A DNA stretch of 64,000 nt from Thermocatellispora tengchongensis (GCF_014202315.1 NZ_JACHGN010000022.1:117403-181402); one strand, 5' to 3'. Numbered from the stretch's first letter, positions 7,250 through 16,453 are shown. Program-made: numbers and translations. Notes: generated from the sequence alone by a model not told the origin.

Positions 7250-10200
7250 ATGAGGACAGCTACGAGCCCCCCGGACCGCGAAAGCCGCGGTCTCGTCGCG
7301 GCCTTACAGGCCGGCGTTCCCGCACGCGATCCCGGCGCGGCGCCCGCGACCCGCGACGGCGGCGCGCATCGCAGGAGATGGGGCAGGGGGCTGTCGCTGC
7401 GCGACTGGCGGGTGCGAACGCGGCTCGTCGCGCTCGTCATCGTGCCGACGATCACCGGCGTGATCCTGGGGGGCGTGCAGATCGTCTCCTCGATCAGCAC
7501 CGCGAACGAGTACGGGCGCGCCGGCGAGATCGCCGCGTTCGCGCTCAAGCTCAGCCGGCTGGCGCACGAGGTCGAGCTGGAGCGCGACCTGTCGGCCCGC
7601 TACGTCGCCGAGGGACGGCGCGACACCGCGCGGATCGCCATGGAGCAGCAGCAGAAGGCGGTCGATGACAAGCTCAGCGACGTCCGCGCCGGCATCGACG
7701 CCGCCGAGCTCGTCAGCGGCGAAACCGGCGGCAGCCGCACGCGCGCCGAGATCGTGCAGATCCGCAGCCGGATCAACGAGCTCAAGGGCACCCGCGCCCT
7801 GGTCGCCGGCACCGCCATCCCCGCCTCCCGGGTCGTCGAGATCTACAACGGCGTCGTCACCGACCTGCTCGCGGTCCACGACGAGATCGGGCAGGGCGTC
7901 ACCGACGACGAGAGCCTGACCGGCAGCATCTCCGCCTTCGCCGCGCTCGCGCGCGCCAAGAACCACGCCTCCATCCAGCGCGCGACGCTCTCGGTCGGCA
8001 TCGCCGCGGGCTCCTTCGACGTCCCGCTGCTGAACTCCTTCACCGCGGCCCGCGCCCAGGAGGAGAGCGAGCTGGCCACCTTCCGCGCCGAGGCGTCCCT
8101 GCAACAGCGCGAGTTCTACAACGACACCGTCACCGGGCAGAAGGTGGACCGGGCCGAGATGACCCGCGTCCGCGCCCTGGTGGCCGCCACCGGCCAGCTC
8201 GCCCCCGGCGCGGCGTCCGTGCTGACCCCGGCCCAGCTCAACCGGTGGTTCGACGCCTCCAGCGACACCATCAGGCGCATGCAGACGGTCGAGGAGCAGA
8301 TCGGCGCCTCGATCGTCGCGGCCAGCGCCCGGCTGCGCGACGCCGAGCGGGCCGACGCCACGTTCGTGTCCGTCGTCGTGGCCCTCCTGCTGCTCGTCGT
8401 GCTCCTCGTGACCGTGGTCGTCGCCCGCTCGCTGGTGACGCCGCTGCGCCGGCTGCGCACCGAGGCGCTGCACATCGCGGGGGAGCGGCTGCCCGGCACC
8501 GTCCAGAGGCTGCGCGAGACCGGCGAGATGGCCGACGTGGAGGTGCCGCCCATCGGCGTCGTCTCCCGCGACGAGATCGGCGAGGTCGCGCGGGCCTTCG
8601 ACGAGGTGCACCGCGAGGCCGTGCGCCTCGCCGGTCAGGAGGCCACGCTGCGCAGCAACGTCAACGCCATGTTCGTCAACCTCTCCCGGCGCAGCCAGAC
8701 CCTGGTCGAGCGGCAGCTCGCCCTGATCGAGAACCTGGAGCAGGGCGAGCAGGACGAGGCCCGGCTCGGCAACCTGTTCCGGCTGGACCACCTCGCCACC
8801 CGCATGCGCCGCAACTCCGAGAACCTGCTGGTCCTGGCCGGGCAGGAGCCCGCGCGCCGGTGGAGCCAGCCCATCCCGCTGATCGACGTCGTCCGCGCCG
8901 CGCTGTCGGAGGTCGAGAACTACGAGCGGGTCACCCTCAACGTCCCGCCGGGCGTGTCCATCGCCGGCGCGGCCGTCAACGACGTGGTGCACCTCGTCGC
9001 CGAGCTGGTCGAGAACGCCATCTCCTTCTCCCCGCGCGAGACCAAGGTCACCGTCTCCGGCAACCGGGTGGACGGCGGCGGGGTGATGCTCTCGATCAGC
9101 GACCTCGGCATCGGCATGACCCCGGAGGAACTGGCTCAGGCCAACCACCGCCTGGCCAGCCCGCCCGTGGTGGACGTCTCGGTCTCCCGCCGCATGGGCC
9201 TGTTCGTGGTGGGCCGGCTGGCGCTGCGGCACGGCATCCGGGTGCAGTTGCGCCAGCAGGACAGCGGCGGCCTGACCGCGATGGTCCTGCTGCCCGACGC
9301 GCTGCTGTCGCAGCCCGGCATGCGCCACCCGGCCTCCGGGTACGGCGTGGCGTTCGGCGACTCGCCGCACGACCGCCAGCCCGTGCTCGCCGGGCCCGGC
9401 CCGGTCGTGCCGCAGCCGCGCAACGGCGCCCTGTTCGGCCACGCCATGCCGCAGGCCGCCGCCGACCCCTTCGCGGCAGCCGACCCCTTCGGCAGCGGCG
9501 ACCCCTTCGGGAGCGGTGGCCCCTTCGCGGCCGGCGACCCCTTCACGGCCGGCGGCCCCGGAGCCGGCCGCAACGGCAACGTGTTCGGCGGCACCGTCGT
9601 GGACACCCCCTGGCCGGACCACGTGCCGCCGCCGGGCTCGCAGGCAGGCTGGGCCGGCGACTCCTACGGCGGCGACTCCGGCTCCTGGTCGATGCGCTCC
9701 ATGCCGTCCATTCCCACCACACCCACCACGCCCACCCCTCCGCCGATGCCGATGCCGAGCGTCCCGCCGCCGTCCTCGGTGCCTCCTGCCGCCGGCCCGC
9801 TGCGCAGGTTCGGCATGGGCGAGAGCGACGCGACCGGCCCGCTGCCGAGGGTGCACGACACGGCGGACGAGGCCGAGGAGGACTACTTGCCGATCTACGC
9901 CGCCGTCGAGTCCGACTGGTTCCGCAAGGCGGAGCCCGTCGCCAGGCACGGGGACCAAGCCCGCTGGAACGGCACGGGCGAGGACCTGTCCGACCCGGAC
10001 CGGGACCCCGCGCCCCCGCCCGCGCGGACGGCCGAGCCGAGGCAGTGGACGTCGCCGGGCGACGAGGGCTGGCGGGCCGCGCAGGCGGCGGCCGAGCCCA
10101 AGCTCGGCGGCACCACCGGCGCCGGCCTGCCCAAGCGCGTGCCCCGGGCCAACCTGGTGCCCGGCTCGGCCGCCGCGCCCGCCGCCCAGGCCCCCGCACC

Positions 10201-10396
10201 GCGTCCCACCCTCTCGCCCGACGCCGTGCGCAGCCGCCTGTCCAGCTTCCAGCAGGGCGTGCGTCAGGCCCGCGCCGCCACCCGCGGCGAGCCGGGCGAC
10301 GAGACCACCGGACACCCGGGACACCCCGGACACCCCGGCCACTCCGCCTTCCGCGACACCTCACGGAATTTCGAGGACGACGGGGAGGGTTCTTGA
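7250..10396 (+). CDS. cvnA: conservon sensor histidine kinase with nitrate/sulfonate-sensing domain
   Basis: A membrane kinase of about 1048 residues. In order: a short basic N-terminus, a membrane segment near 59-79, an extracytoplasmic helical NIT-type sensor to about 365, a second membrane segment near 370-394, a HAMP linker, a dimerisation region with NLSRRSQTLVERQL and LDHLATRMRRNSENLL, a HATPase domain (N-box ELVENAISFSP, G1 block DLGIGM), and a disordered Pro-rich tail. The tail has a DPFG-type repeat near 9466-9560 and the GPLPRV...LPIYA block shared with the truncated kinase at the window start. ATG 7250 follows GGAGAGG by 12 bp; TTG 7238 is an alternative only 1-4 bp from that site. 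Confidence 0.92.
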   Translation: MRTATSPPDRESRGLVAALQAGVPARDPGAAPATRDGGAHRRRWGRGLSLRDWRVRTRLVALVIVPTITGVILGGVQIVSSISTANEYGRAGEIAAFALKLSRLAHEVELERDLSARYVAEGRRDTARIAMEQQQKAVDDKLSDVRAGIDAAELVSGETGGSRTRAEIVQIRSRINELKGTRALVAGTAIPASRVVEIYNGVVTDLLAVHDEIGQGVTDDESLTGSISAFAALARAKNHASIQRATLSVGIAAGSFDVPLLNSFTAARAQEESELATFRAEASLQQREFYNDTVTGQKVDRAEMTRVRALVAATGQLAPGAASVLTPAQLNRWFDASSDTIRRMQTVEEQIGASIVAASARLRDAERADATFVSVVVALLLLVVLLVTVVVARSLVTPLRRLRTEALHIAGERLPGTVQRLRETGEMADVEVPPIGVVSRDEIGEVARAFDEVHREAVRLAGQEATLRSNVNAMFVNLSRRSQTLVERQLALIENLEQGEQDEARLGNLFRLDHLATRMRRNSENLLVLAGQEPARRWSQPIPLIDVVRAALSEVENYERVTLNVPPGVSIAGAAVNDVVHLVAELVENAISFSPRETKVTVSGNRVDGGGVMLSISDLGIGMTPEELAQANHRLASPPVVDVSVSRRMGLFVVGRLALRHGIRVQLRQQDSGGLTAMVLLPDALLSQPGMRHPASGYGVAFGDSPHDRQPVLAGPGPVVPQPRNGALFGHAMPQAAADPFAAADPFGSGDPFGSGGPFAAGDPFTAGGPGAGRNGNVFGGTVVDTPWPDHVPPPGSQAGWAGDSYGGDSGSWSMRSMPSIPTTPTTPTPPPMPMPSVPPPSSVPPAAGPLRRFGMGESDATGPLPRVHDTADEAEEDYLPIYAAVESDWFRKAEPVARHGDQARWNGTGEDLSDPDRDPAPPPARTAEPRQWTSPGDEGWRAAQAAAEPKLGGTTGAGLPKRVPRANLVPGSAAAPAAQAPAPRPTLSPDAVRSRLSSFQQGVRQARAATRGEPGDETTGHPGHPGHPGHSAFRDTSRNFEDDGEGS

Positions 10397-10511
10397 TCGA
10401 GCGAACAGGCTTCCCCGGCGGCGCCCCATGCGTGCCCGCCGGTGAGGGAAGGCCCGCCGGTCGGCGGGCGTTGGGACGCGGCCCCCGGCGGGGGCCGGCG
10501 AAGGAGGACTC

Positions 10512-10934
10512 GTGAGAGAGCTGAGCCAGGCAGCCCGTGGCGTCAATTGGCTGATCACCGACTTCGTGCACAACGTGCCGGGTGTCGCGCACACGGTCGT
10601 GGTGTCGTCGGACGGGCTTCCGCTCGCGTTCTCGGAGGGATTCCCCAAGGACCGGGCCGACCAGCTCGCGGCCGTCGCCGCGGGATTGATCAGCCTGACG
10701 CAGGGGGCGTCCCGCGTCTTCGAGGGCGGCGCCGTCACCCAGACGGTGGTCGAGATGCAACGAGGCTTACTGCTCATCATGTCGATCAGCGACGGCTCGT
10801 GCCTGGCCGTGCTGGCCGCGGCCGACTGCGACATGGGCCTCGTCGCGTACCAGATGACGCTCCTGGTTGAGCGGGCGGGCCAGGTGCTGACCCCCGCGGT
10901 TCGCGCGGAGCTCCAGGCTTCGCACCCCCGATGA
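10512..10934 (+). CDS. cvnB: roadblock/LC7-domain conservon protein
   Basis: A 140-residue roadblock/LC7 protein, paralogue of the one at 815-1231 (shared VVSSDGLPLAFS, DRADQLAAVA and VERAGQVLTPAVRAEL). GTG 10512 has an excellent AAGGAGG site at 10501-10507. It lies 115 bp after the kinase gene and 23 bp before the DUF742 gene, giving the standard kinase-roadblock-DUF742-GTPase order that the first cluster lacks. Confidence 0.94.
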   Translation: MRELSQAARGVNWLITDFVHNVPGVAHTVVVSSDGLPLAFSEGFPKDRADQLAAVAAGLISLTQGASRVFEGGAVTQTVVEMQRGLLLIMSISDGSCLAVLAAADCDMGLVAYQMTLLVERAGQVLTPAVRAELQASHPR

Positions 10935-10957
10935 TGAGGACGACCTAGGAGGCTGCC

Positions 10958-11419
10958 GTGACAGGCCACGGATGGACTGGTGACGGCGACGGTTTAGGGG
11001 GCCGTCCGCCGTACCATCCGATGGACGATCCCCACCGCTACGGCGGTGGGGCCCAGCATCATGCCGCCGGGCCCAGGGAGCACCAGACCTCCCTGGTCCG
11101 CCCGTACGCGGTGACCGGCGGGCGCACCGCGCCCCGCACCCGGCTCGCCATCGAGGCGCTGGTCTCCTCGGTCATGTCGCTCCACCACGACCTCACCAAC
11201 CGCATCCCCGAGTACCAGGCCATCAGCGGCCTGTGCCGGCAGGTGCGGTCGGTGGCCGAAATCTCCGCAATACTCCGGATCCCGCTCGGCGTGGCCAGGG
11301 TCCTGGTCGCCGACATGGCCGCGGAGGGCCTGGTGCAGGTGCACCAGCCGCAACTCGACGCGGGCCAGCCGGATCTCCAACTGCTTGAAAGGGTGCTCAG
11401 TGGACTTCGCAGGCTCTAG
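10958..11419 (+). CDS. cvnC: DUF742 conservon protein
   Basis: A 153-residue DUF742 protein, third gene of the conservon. The N-terminal third is Gly/Pro-rich; the conserved part starts at LVRPYAVTGGRT and runs through SGLCRQVRSVAEISAILRIPLGVARVLVADM (a winged-helix-like pattern seen as two stretches) to the terminal LERVLSGLRRL. GTG 10958 is preceded by GGAGG. The 3' end overlaps the GTPase start by 20 bp, so the last codons also supply that gene's ribosome site. There is no counterpart in the first cluster. Confidence 0.93.
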   Translation: MTGHGWTGDGDGLGGRPPYHPMDDPHRYGGGAQHHAAGPREHQTSLVRPYAVTGGRTAPRTRLAIEALVSSVMSLHHDLTNRIPEYQAISGLCRQVRSVAEISAILRIPLGVARVLVADMAAEGLVQVHQPQLDAGQPDLQLLERVLSGLRRL

Positions 11420-11993
11420 CAGGGGCGGCGGGCTCACCTCGACGAAGATCGTCGTGGCGGGAGGCTTCGGCGTCGGCAAGACGACCTTCGTCGGCGCGGT
11501 GTCGGAGATCTTGCCGCTGACCACCGAGGCGGTGATGACCGATGCCAGCGCGGGCATAGACGACGTCGGCCTGACCCCCAACAAGACCACCACCACGGTG
11601 GCGATGGACTTCGGCCGCGTGTCGCTCGACCGGGACCTGATCCTGTACTTGTTCGGCACCCCCGGCCAGCACCGGTTCTGGTTCATGTGGGACGACCTGG
11701 TACGCGGCGCGATCGGCGCCGTGGTACTGATCGACACCCGGCGGCTGGCCGACAGCTTTCCCGCGGTGGACTACTTCGAGGAGGCCCGCCTGCCGTTCGT
11801 GGTGGCCGTCAACGGCTTCGACGGCAAGTACTCCCACACCGAGGAGGAGATCCGCGAGGCCATGACCATCTCCCCGTCGATCCCCATCGTGCGCACCGAC
11901 GCCAGGCAGCGGGAGTCGGTGAAGTCCACGCTGATCACCTTGGTCGAGCACGCCCTGACGATCCGCATGGCCGTCCCCGGCGGGGGCAGATGA
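11400..11993 (+). CDS. cvnD: conservon Ras-like GTPase
   Basis: A 197-residue GTPase, close paralogue of the one at 1428. P-loop GGFGVGKTT, the TTTVAMDFGRV switch and LFGTPGQHRFWFMW G3 block are all present; G4 is again degenerate (VNGFDG). GTG 11400 lies inside the end of the DUF742 gene with GAAAGGG upstream, and MDFAGSS is the usual start for this family. An earlier in-frame start at 11385 is less likely. It closes the second conservon. Confidence 0.92.
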   Translation: MDFAGSSRGGGLTSTKIVVAGGFGVGKTTFVGAVSEILPLTTEAVMTDASAGIDDVGLTPNKTTTTVAMDFGRVSLDRDLILYLFGTPGQHRFWFMWDDLVRGAIGAVVLIDTRRLADSFPAVDYFEEARLPFVVAVNGFDGKYSHTEEEIREAMTISPSIPIVRTDARQRESVKSTLITLVEHALTIRMAVPGGGR

Positions 11994-12260
11994 CGGCTGA
12001 CCCGACCGATCCCGCCGCCCGCGCCGACCGGCCGCACCGGCGACGGGGGAGCCGGGCGCACGGGAGTGGCGGGCACGGCGGCGTACGAGGCGTGGCGTAC
12101 GGGCGGCGCGCGAGCGGAGCCCGTGCGGGAACGCGCAGGCACGGGCAGGCACGCGCAGGCACGGGCCGCATGGGCCGCCCGACTCCCGGCGACCGGTTAG
12201 GCTGGGAGGTCGAGTCGCAGAGACGACGAATGACCTGACGCGCAGAGGCTGGCCAATCAC
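11994..12260 (+). promoter_or_regulatory. spacer upstream of ffh with short GC-rich repeats
   Basis: A 267-bp gap with no credible gene. At 12134-12170 an 11-bp motif of type GCAGGCACGGG is repeated in tandem about three times. The ffh promoter is expected in its 3' part, near the short AT-richer stretch before 12240; I cannot place it precisely. Confidence 0.45.
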
Positions 12261-13811
12261 GTGTTCGAGACGCTTTCCGACCGCCTGACATCGGTCTTCT
12301 CCTCCCTCCGAGCCAAGGGACGGCTGTCCGAGGCCGACATCGACGCGACCTGCCGCGAGATCCGCATCGCGCTGCTGGAGGCCGATGTCGCCCTCCCCGT
12401 GGTGCGCGCCTTCGTCGCCCACGTCAAGGAGCGCGCCCGCGGCGCCGAGGTCTCCCAGGCGCTCAACCCCGCCCAGCAGGTCGTAAAGATCGTCAACGAC
12501 GAGCTGATCGACATCCTCGGCGGCGAGACCCGCAGGCTGCGCTTCGCCAAGAAGCCGCCGACGGTGATCATGCTCGCGGGCCTCCAGGGCGCCGGTAAGA
12601 CCACCCTGGCCGGCAAACTGGCCCGCTGGCTGCGCGAGCAGGGCCACGCCCCGATGCTGGTCGCCGCCGACCTCCAGCGCCCCAACGCCGTGCAGCAGCT
12701 CTCGGTCGTCGCCGAGCGCGCCGGCGTCGCGGTCTACGCCCCCGAGCCCGGCAACGGCGTCGGCGACCCCGTCGAGGTCGCCCGCACCTCGATCGAGCAC
12801 GCCCGGCGGCAGCAGCACGACATCGTCATCATCGACACCGCCGGCCGCCTGGGCATCGACCAGGAGCTGATGAAGCAGGCCGCCGACATCCGCGACGCGG
12901 TCACCCCCGACGAGGTCCTGTTCGTGGTCGACGCCATGATCGGCCAGGACGCGGTGACCACCGCGCAGGCGTTCATGGAGGGCGTCGGCTTCGACGGCGT
13001 CGTGCTGACCAAGCTCGACGGCGACGCCCGCGGCGGCGCCGCGCTGTCGGTGCGCCACATCACCGGCAAGCCGATCATGTTCGCGTCCACCGGTGAGAAG
13101 CTGGAGGACTTCGACGCCTTCCACCCCGACCGGATGGCCTCGCGCATCCTCGACATGGGCGACATCCTCACCCTGATCGAGCAGGCGCAGCGGACCTTCG
13201 ACGAGGAGCAGGCGGCCAAGATGGCCGGCAAGCTCACCTCGGGCGACGGCTTCACCCTCGAAGACTTCCTTGAGCAGATGATGATGGTCCGCAAGATGGG
13301 CCCCATCAAGAACCTGCTCGGCATGATGCCCGGCATGGGGCAGATGCGCGACCAGATCAACCAGATCGACGACCGCGACCTCGACCGCGTCGCCGCCATC
13401 ATCCGGTCGATGACCCCCGCCGAGCGCGAGAACCCCAAGATCATCGACGGTTCCCGCCGCGCCCGCATCGCCCGCGGCTCCGGCGTCACCGTCACCGAGG
13501 TGAACAACCTGGTCGTCCGGTTCTTCGACGCGCAGAAGATGATGAAGCGCATGGCCGGCGGCCTCGGCATCCCGGGCATGCCCGGCGGCGGCGCCCGCAA
13601 GGCCGCCAAGGCCGCGCAGAAGAAGAACAAGAAGGGCCGGCGCGTCAGCGGCGACCCCCGCAAGGCCGCCCTGGGCAAGAAGCCCGCGGCTCAGGCTCCG
13701 CAGGAGTCGCCCCAGCTTCCGCCCGGTCTCGGTGGCGGCCGCCTCCCCGGCGGCCTGCAGCTCCCGCCCGGTTTCGACCCTTCCAAGCTGCGTCTGCCCG
13801 GCCAGCAGTGA
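12261..13811 (+). CDS. ffh: signal recognition particle protein Ffh (SRP54)
   Basis: A 516-residue SRP GTPase that binds signal sequences of nascent membrane and secreted proteins and docks with FtsY. The N domain starts MFETLSDRLTSVF; the G domain has GLQGAGKTTLAGKLA (P-loop), DTAGRL (G3) and TKLDGDARGG (G4); the Met-rich M domain contains MMMVRKMGPIKNLLGMMPGM. The C-terminus is a Lys-rich then Pro/Gly-rich tail, longer than in E. coli but normal for actinobacteria. GTG 12261 gives the conserved N-terminus. The neighbouring rpsP-rimM-trmD-rplS order is typical. Confidence 0.98.
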   Translation: MFETLSDRLTSVFSSLRAKGRLSEADIDATCREIRIALLEADVALPVVRAFVAHVKERARGAEVSQALNPAQQVVKIVNDELIDILGGETRRLRFAKKPPTVIMLAGLQGAGKTTLAGKLARWLREQGHAPMLVAADLQRPNAVQQLSVVAERAGVAVYAPEPGNGVGDPVEVARTSIEHARRQQHDIVIIDTAGRLGIDQELMKQAADIRDAVTPDEVLFVVDAMIGQDAVTTAQAFMEGVGFDGVVLTKLDGDARGGAALSVRHITGKPIMFASTGEKLEDFDAFHPDRMASRILDMGDILTLIEQAQRTFDEEQAAKMAGKLTSGDGFTLEDFLEQMMMVRKMGPIKNLLGMMPGMGQMRDQINQIDDRDLDRVAAIIRSMTPAERENPKIIDGSRRARIARGSGVTVTEVNNLVVRFFDAQKMMKRMAGGLGIPGMPGGGARKAAKAAQKKNKKGRRVSGDPRKAALGKKPAAQAPQESPQLPPGLGGGRLPGGLQLPPGFDPSKLRLPGQQ

Positions 13812-14043
13812 ATTGACCGTCCGATGAACAATGGCCGGTTGTGGTCAAATGTGTGAGCGGCGTGGCCGGGAATTCGGCCGCACCCCTCAGCGTCTGGCAC
13901 AATGACATGTTGGAACAACGTGGCCATGCGGGTGCCCTCTCATCCCCGCGTGCCGCGCCTGTCCCTCGGGCGGTCTTCCCGTCGTGCCCCACTCGATGAG
14001 ACGCCGTTCACCCACGCTCATATGTCCAGGAGAGACCACACCC
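13812..14043 (+). promoter_or_regulatory. rpsP upstream region with TGGCACAATGA motif
   Basis: A 232-bp gap with no gene. The motif TGGCACAATGA at 13895-13905 differs at one base from TGGCACACTGA at 16516-16526 upstream of rplS. A shared promoter -10 region or ribosomal-protein control site is likely. AGGAGA at 14028-14033 is the rpsP ribosome site. Confidence 0.5.
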
Positions 14044-14514
14044 GTGGCAGTCAAGATCAAGCTCAAGCGGCTCGGAATGATCCGCAACCCGCAGTACCGC
14101 ATCGTCGTCGCCGACAGCCGCACCAAGCGTGACGGCCGTGCGATCGAGGAGATCGGGCTGTACCACCCGAAGGAGAACCCTTCCCGCATCGAGGTGAAGT
14201 CCGAGCGGGCGCAGTACTGGCTGGGCGTGGGCGCGCAGCCCACCGAGCCCGTCCTGAAGATCCTCAAGCTGACCGGCGACTGGCAGAAGTTCAAGGGCGA
14301 GGACGCCCCGGCGCCGCTTCAGGTCGCCGAGCCCAAGCCCGACCGGCACGCCATCTACGAGGCCGCGGCCAAGGAGTCGCTGACCGGCGACACCGGCGGC
14401 GCGGCCACCACGCCGCGCAAGGCCAAGAAGGCCGCCAAGACCGAGGAGGCGGCGGCCGAGGCCCCCGCCGCGACCGAGGCCCCGGCGGAGGAGAAGCCGG
14501 AAGGCGAGGCCTGA
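14044..14514 (+). CDS. rpsP: 30S ribosomal protein S16
   Basis: A 156-residue S16, recognised from [20 protein letters not shown], the VVADSR block and [15 protein letters not shown]16 stabilises the 5' domain of 16S rRNA. GTG 14044 gives the standard MAVKIKL start; an upstream in-frame ATG at 13984 lacks family support. The last 60 or so residues are an Ala/Glu/Lys-rich tail typical of actinobacterial S16. The KH-domain gene starts one base after the stop. Confidence 0.97.
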   Translation: MAVKIKLKRLGMIRNPQYRIVVADSRTKRDGRAIEEIGLYHPKENPSRIEVKSERAQYWLGVGAQPTEPVLKILKLTGDWQKFKGEDAPAPLQVAEPKPDRHAIYEAAAKESLTGDTGGAATTPRKAKKAAKTEEAAAEAPAATEAPAEEKPEGEA

Positions 14515-14515
14515 G

Positions 14516-14758
14516 GTGCTCGAGGAAGCCCTCGAACACCTGGTCAAGGGCATCGTCGAGCATCCCGACGACGTTCGGGTACGCGCCCGTCGCATCCGCA
14601 CCGGGCGCGTGCTTGAGGTCCGGGTCCACCCCGACGACCTCGGCAAGGTCATCGGACGTGGCGGCCGCACCGCGAAGGCGCTGCGGACCGTCATCAACTC
14701 GCTGGCCGACGGCAAGTTCGTCCGCGTGGACCTGCTCGATCTGAACGAGGCCCGCTAG
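14516..14758 (+). CDS. khpA: KH-domain RNA-binding protein KhpA
   Basis: An 80-residue single KH-domain protein. The KH signature VIGRGGRTAKALRTVI is central, with the GxxG loop GRGG. KhpA proteins bind RNA, usually with the partner KhpB/Jag, and affect translation and cell division in other bacteria. Its place between rpsP and rimM is conserved in actinobacteria and many firmicutes. GTG 14516 follows the S16 stop by one base. Confidence 0.94.
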   Translation: MLEEALEHLVKGIVEHPDDVRVRARRIRTGRVLEVRVHPDDLGKVIGRGGRTAKALRTVINSLADGKFVRVDLLDLNEAR

Positions 14759-14769
14759 CCACCCCGTCA

Positions 14770-14801
14770 CCCGTACGAGCCCGAGCGCGGGCTCGTACGG
14801 G
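14770..14801 (+). terminator. perfect 14-bp hairpin between khpA and rimM
   Basis: CCCGTACGAGCCCG is followed by AGCG and the exact reverse complement CGGGCTCGTACGGG. The stem is 14 bp with no mismatch and a four-base loop, starting 12 bp after the khpA stop. There is no T-tract. It may terminate or attenuate transcription, or protect the 3' end of the rpsP-khpA message. Confidence 0.75.
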
Positions 14802-14872
14802 CGGCGACCCCCGCCCGCGCCCAGGCGACTCCCGCCTGCCGGGGCGGCGAGATCCCGAAAGGTCCCAAATCC

Positions 14873-15388
14873 GTGCAGCTAGTCGTCGGCAGAATCGGCC
14901 GCCCGCACGGCATCCGCGGCGAGGTCACCGTGGACGTGCGCACCGACGACCCCGAGCTGCGCTTCGCGCCCGGGGCGCGGCTCGACACCGACCCGCCGTC
15001 CGCGGGCCCGCTGCTCGTCGAGTCCGTACGCCCCCACGCCGGCTTCCTGCTCGTCCGCTTCGCGGGCGTCCCCGACCGCACCGCCGCCGAGGCCCTGCGC
15101 GGCACCATGCTCGTGGTCGAATCGGCCGAAGTCCCGCCGCTCGACGACCCCGACGAGTTCTACGACCACCAGCTCATCGGGCTCGCCGTGGAGACCGTCT
15201 CCGGCGAGCCGGTCGGCAAGGTGGCCGACGTCCTGCACCACGGGCAGGACCTCCTGGTCGTGCGCCGCGGCGCGGAGGAGGTCTTCGTCCCCTTCGTACG
15301 CGCGCTCGTCCCCGAGGTCGATGTCGCCGGCGGACGCCTGGTCGTGGACCCGCCCCCCGGCCTGCTCGACCCCGACCAGGCCATCTGA
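14873..15388 (+). CDS. rimM: 16S rRNA processing protein RimM
   Basis: A 171-residue RimM, which binds S19 and assists maturation of the 30S head. The N-terminal RimM domain begins QLVVGRIGRPHGIRGEV, and the C-terminal PRC-barrel has LIGLAVETVSGEPVGKV and VPFVRALVPEVD. GTG 14873 yields the conserved N-terminus. It lies between khpA and trmD as usual, and trmD follows after 18 bp. Confidence 0.97.
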   Translation: MQLVVGRIGRPHGIRGEVTVDVRTDDPELRFAPGARLDTDPPSAGPLLVESVRPHAGFLLVRFAGVPDRTAAEALRGTMLVVESAEVPPLDDPDEFYDHQLIGLAVETVSGEPVGKVADVLHHGQDLLVVRRGAEEVFVPFVRALVPEVDVAGGRLVVDPPPGLLDPDQAI

Positions 15389-15406
15389 CCCCGGGCCCTC
15401 CTTCTC

Positions 15407-16453
15407 ATGCGCATCGACATCGTCTCGATCTTCCCCGAGTACTTCGCCCCGCTCGGCGTCTCCCTCATCGGCAAGGCGCGCGAACGCGGCATCCTGGACG
15501 TCTGCCTGCACCAGCTCCGCGACTGGACGGACGACGTGCACCGTACGGTGGACGACACCCCGTACGGCGGCGGCCCCGGCATGGTCATGAAGCCCGAGCC
15601 CTGGGGCGAGGCCCTGGACGACATCATCACCAGCGGCGCGGCGACCGGTCAGGACCAGCCCCGGCTGATCGTCCCCACCCCCAGCGGCAGGCCCTTCACC
15701 CAGCAACTCGCCGTCGAACTCGCCGCCGAACCGTGGCTGGTGTTCGCCTGCGGCCGCTACGAGGGCATCGACTCGCGCGTCATGGCCGAGTACGCCACGC
15801 GGCTGCGCGTGGACGAGGTGAGCATCGGCGACTACGTCCTGGCGGGCGGCGAGGTCGCGGTCCTGGTCATGATCGAGGCCATCGGCCGCCTGCTGCCCGG
15901 CGTGCTCGGCAACGCCGACTCCGTCACCGACGACTCCTTCGCCCCCGGCGCGATGCACAACCTGGTCGAGGGCCCCGTCTACACCAAGCCGCCGGAGTGG
16001 CGCGGGCACCGCGTCCCCGACGTCCTGCTGTCCGGCCACCACGGCAAGATCGCCCGCTGGCGCCGCGACCAGGCCCTGCGGCGTACACACGCCAACCGCC
16101 CCGACCTGCTCGCCGCCCTCGACCCCGCCACCCTGGACAAGCACGACCGCGCCCTGCTGTCCTCCCTGCCCCCGGCCCCGCAGGAGACCGCCTCCACCGA
16201 GACCGCCGAACCTCCGCCGTCCGCCACCCCCCACCCGGCACCCCTAGCCCCCGCCGGGCCGGCATCCGCCGCGTCCGGTGCACCCGAGCCCGCGGAACTC
16301 GCGCCCGCCGCGCCCGACCCCGCGGAACTCGCGCCCGCCGCACCCGAACCCGCCGAACCGGCGTCCGCCGCGCCCGAACCCGCCGACCCCGCGTCCGGCG
16401 CACCCGAGCCCGCCGCGCCCGGGGGACGCCCCCCAGCCACTCCCGCGACCTGA
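15407..16453 (+). CDS. trmD: tRNA (guanine-37-N1)-methyltransferase TrmD with repetitive C-terminal tail
   Basis: Makes m1G37 in tRNAs and so prevents frameshifting. The core is a complete SPOUT enzyme: [13 protein letters not shown] start, [15 protein letters not shown], and the trefoil-knot block [14 protein letters not shown] with [11 protein letters not shown]. TrmD proteins usually run 230-270 residues; this one has 348. The extra 80 or so residues are Ala/Pro/Glu-rich, and residues 292-340 are a decapeptide repeat of type [10 protein letters not shown], encoded by a 30-bp tandem repeat (16280-16424). The tail is probably disordered and not needed for catalysis. Confidence 0.96.
   Translation: MRIDIVSIFPEYFAPLGVSLIGKARERGILDVCLHQLRDWTDDVHRTVDDTPYGGGPGMVMKPEPWGEALDDIITSGAATGQDQPRLIVPTPSGRPFTQQLAVELAAEPWLVFACGRYEGIDSRVMAEYATRLRVDEVSIGDYVLAGGEVAVLVMIEAIGRLLPGVLGNADSVTDDSFAPGAMHNLVEGPVYTKPPEWRGHRVPDVLLSGHHGKIARWRRDQALRRTHANRPDLLAALDPATLDKHDRALLSSLPPAPQETASTETAEPPPSATPHPAPLAPAGPASAASGAPEPAELAPAAPDPAELAPAAPEPAEPASAAPEPADPASGAPEPAAPGGRPPATPAT
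16280..16424 (+). repeat. 30-bp coding minisatellite at the trmD 3' end
   Basis: Nearly five tandem copies of a 30-bp unit encode decapeptides [40 protein letters not shown] and a partial APEPAAPG. The copies differ mainly at third positions and at one or two residues. Confidence 0.85.

Noticed and set aside
7304-10342. A 1012-codon open frame antisense to the conservon kinase
   Set aside because: Low-complexity Gly/Arg/Val sequence with no family match, mirroring a well-supported gene.
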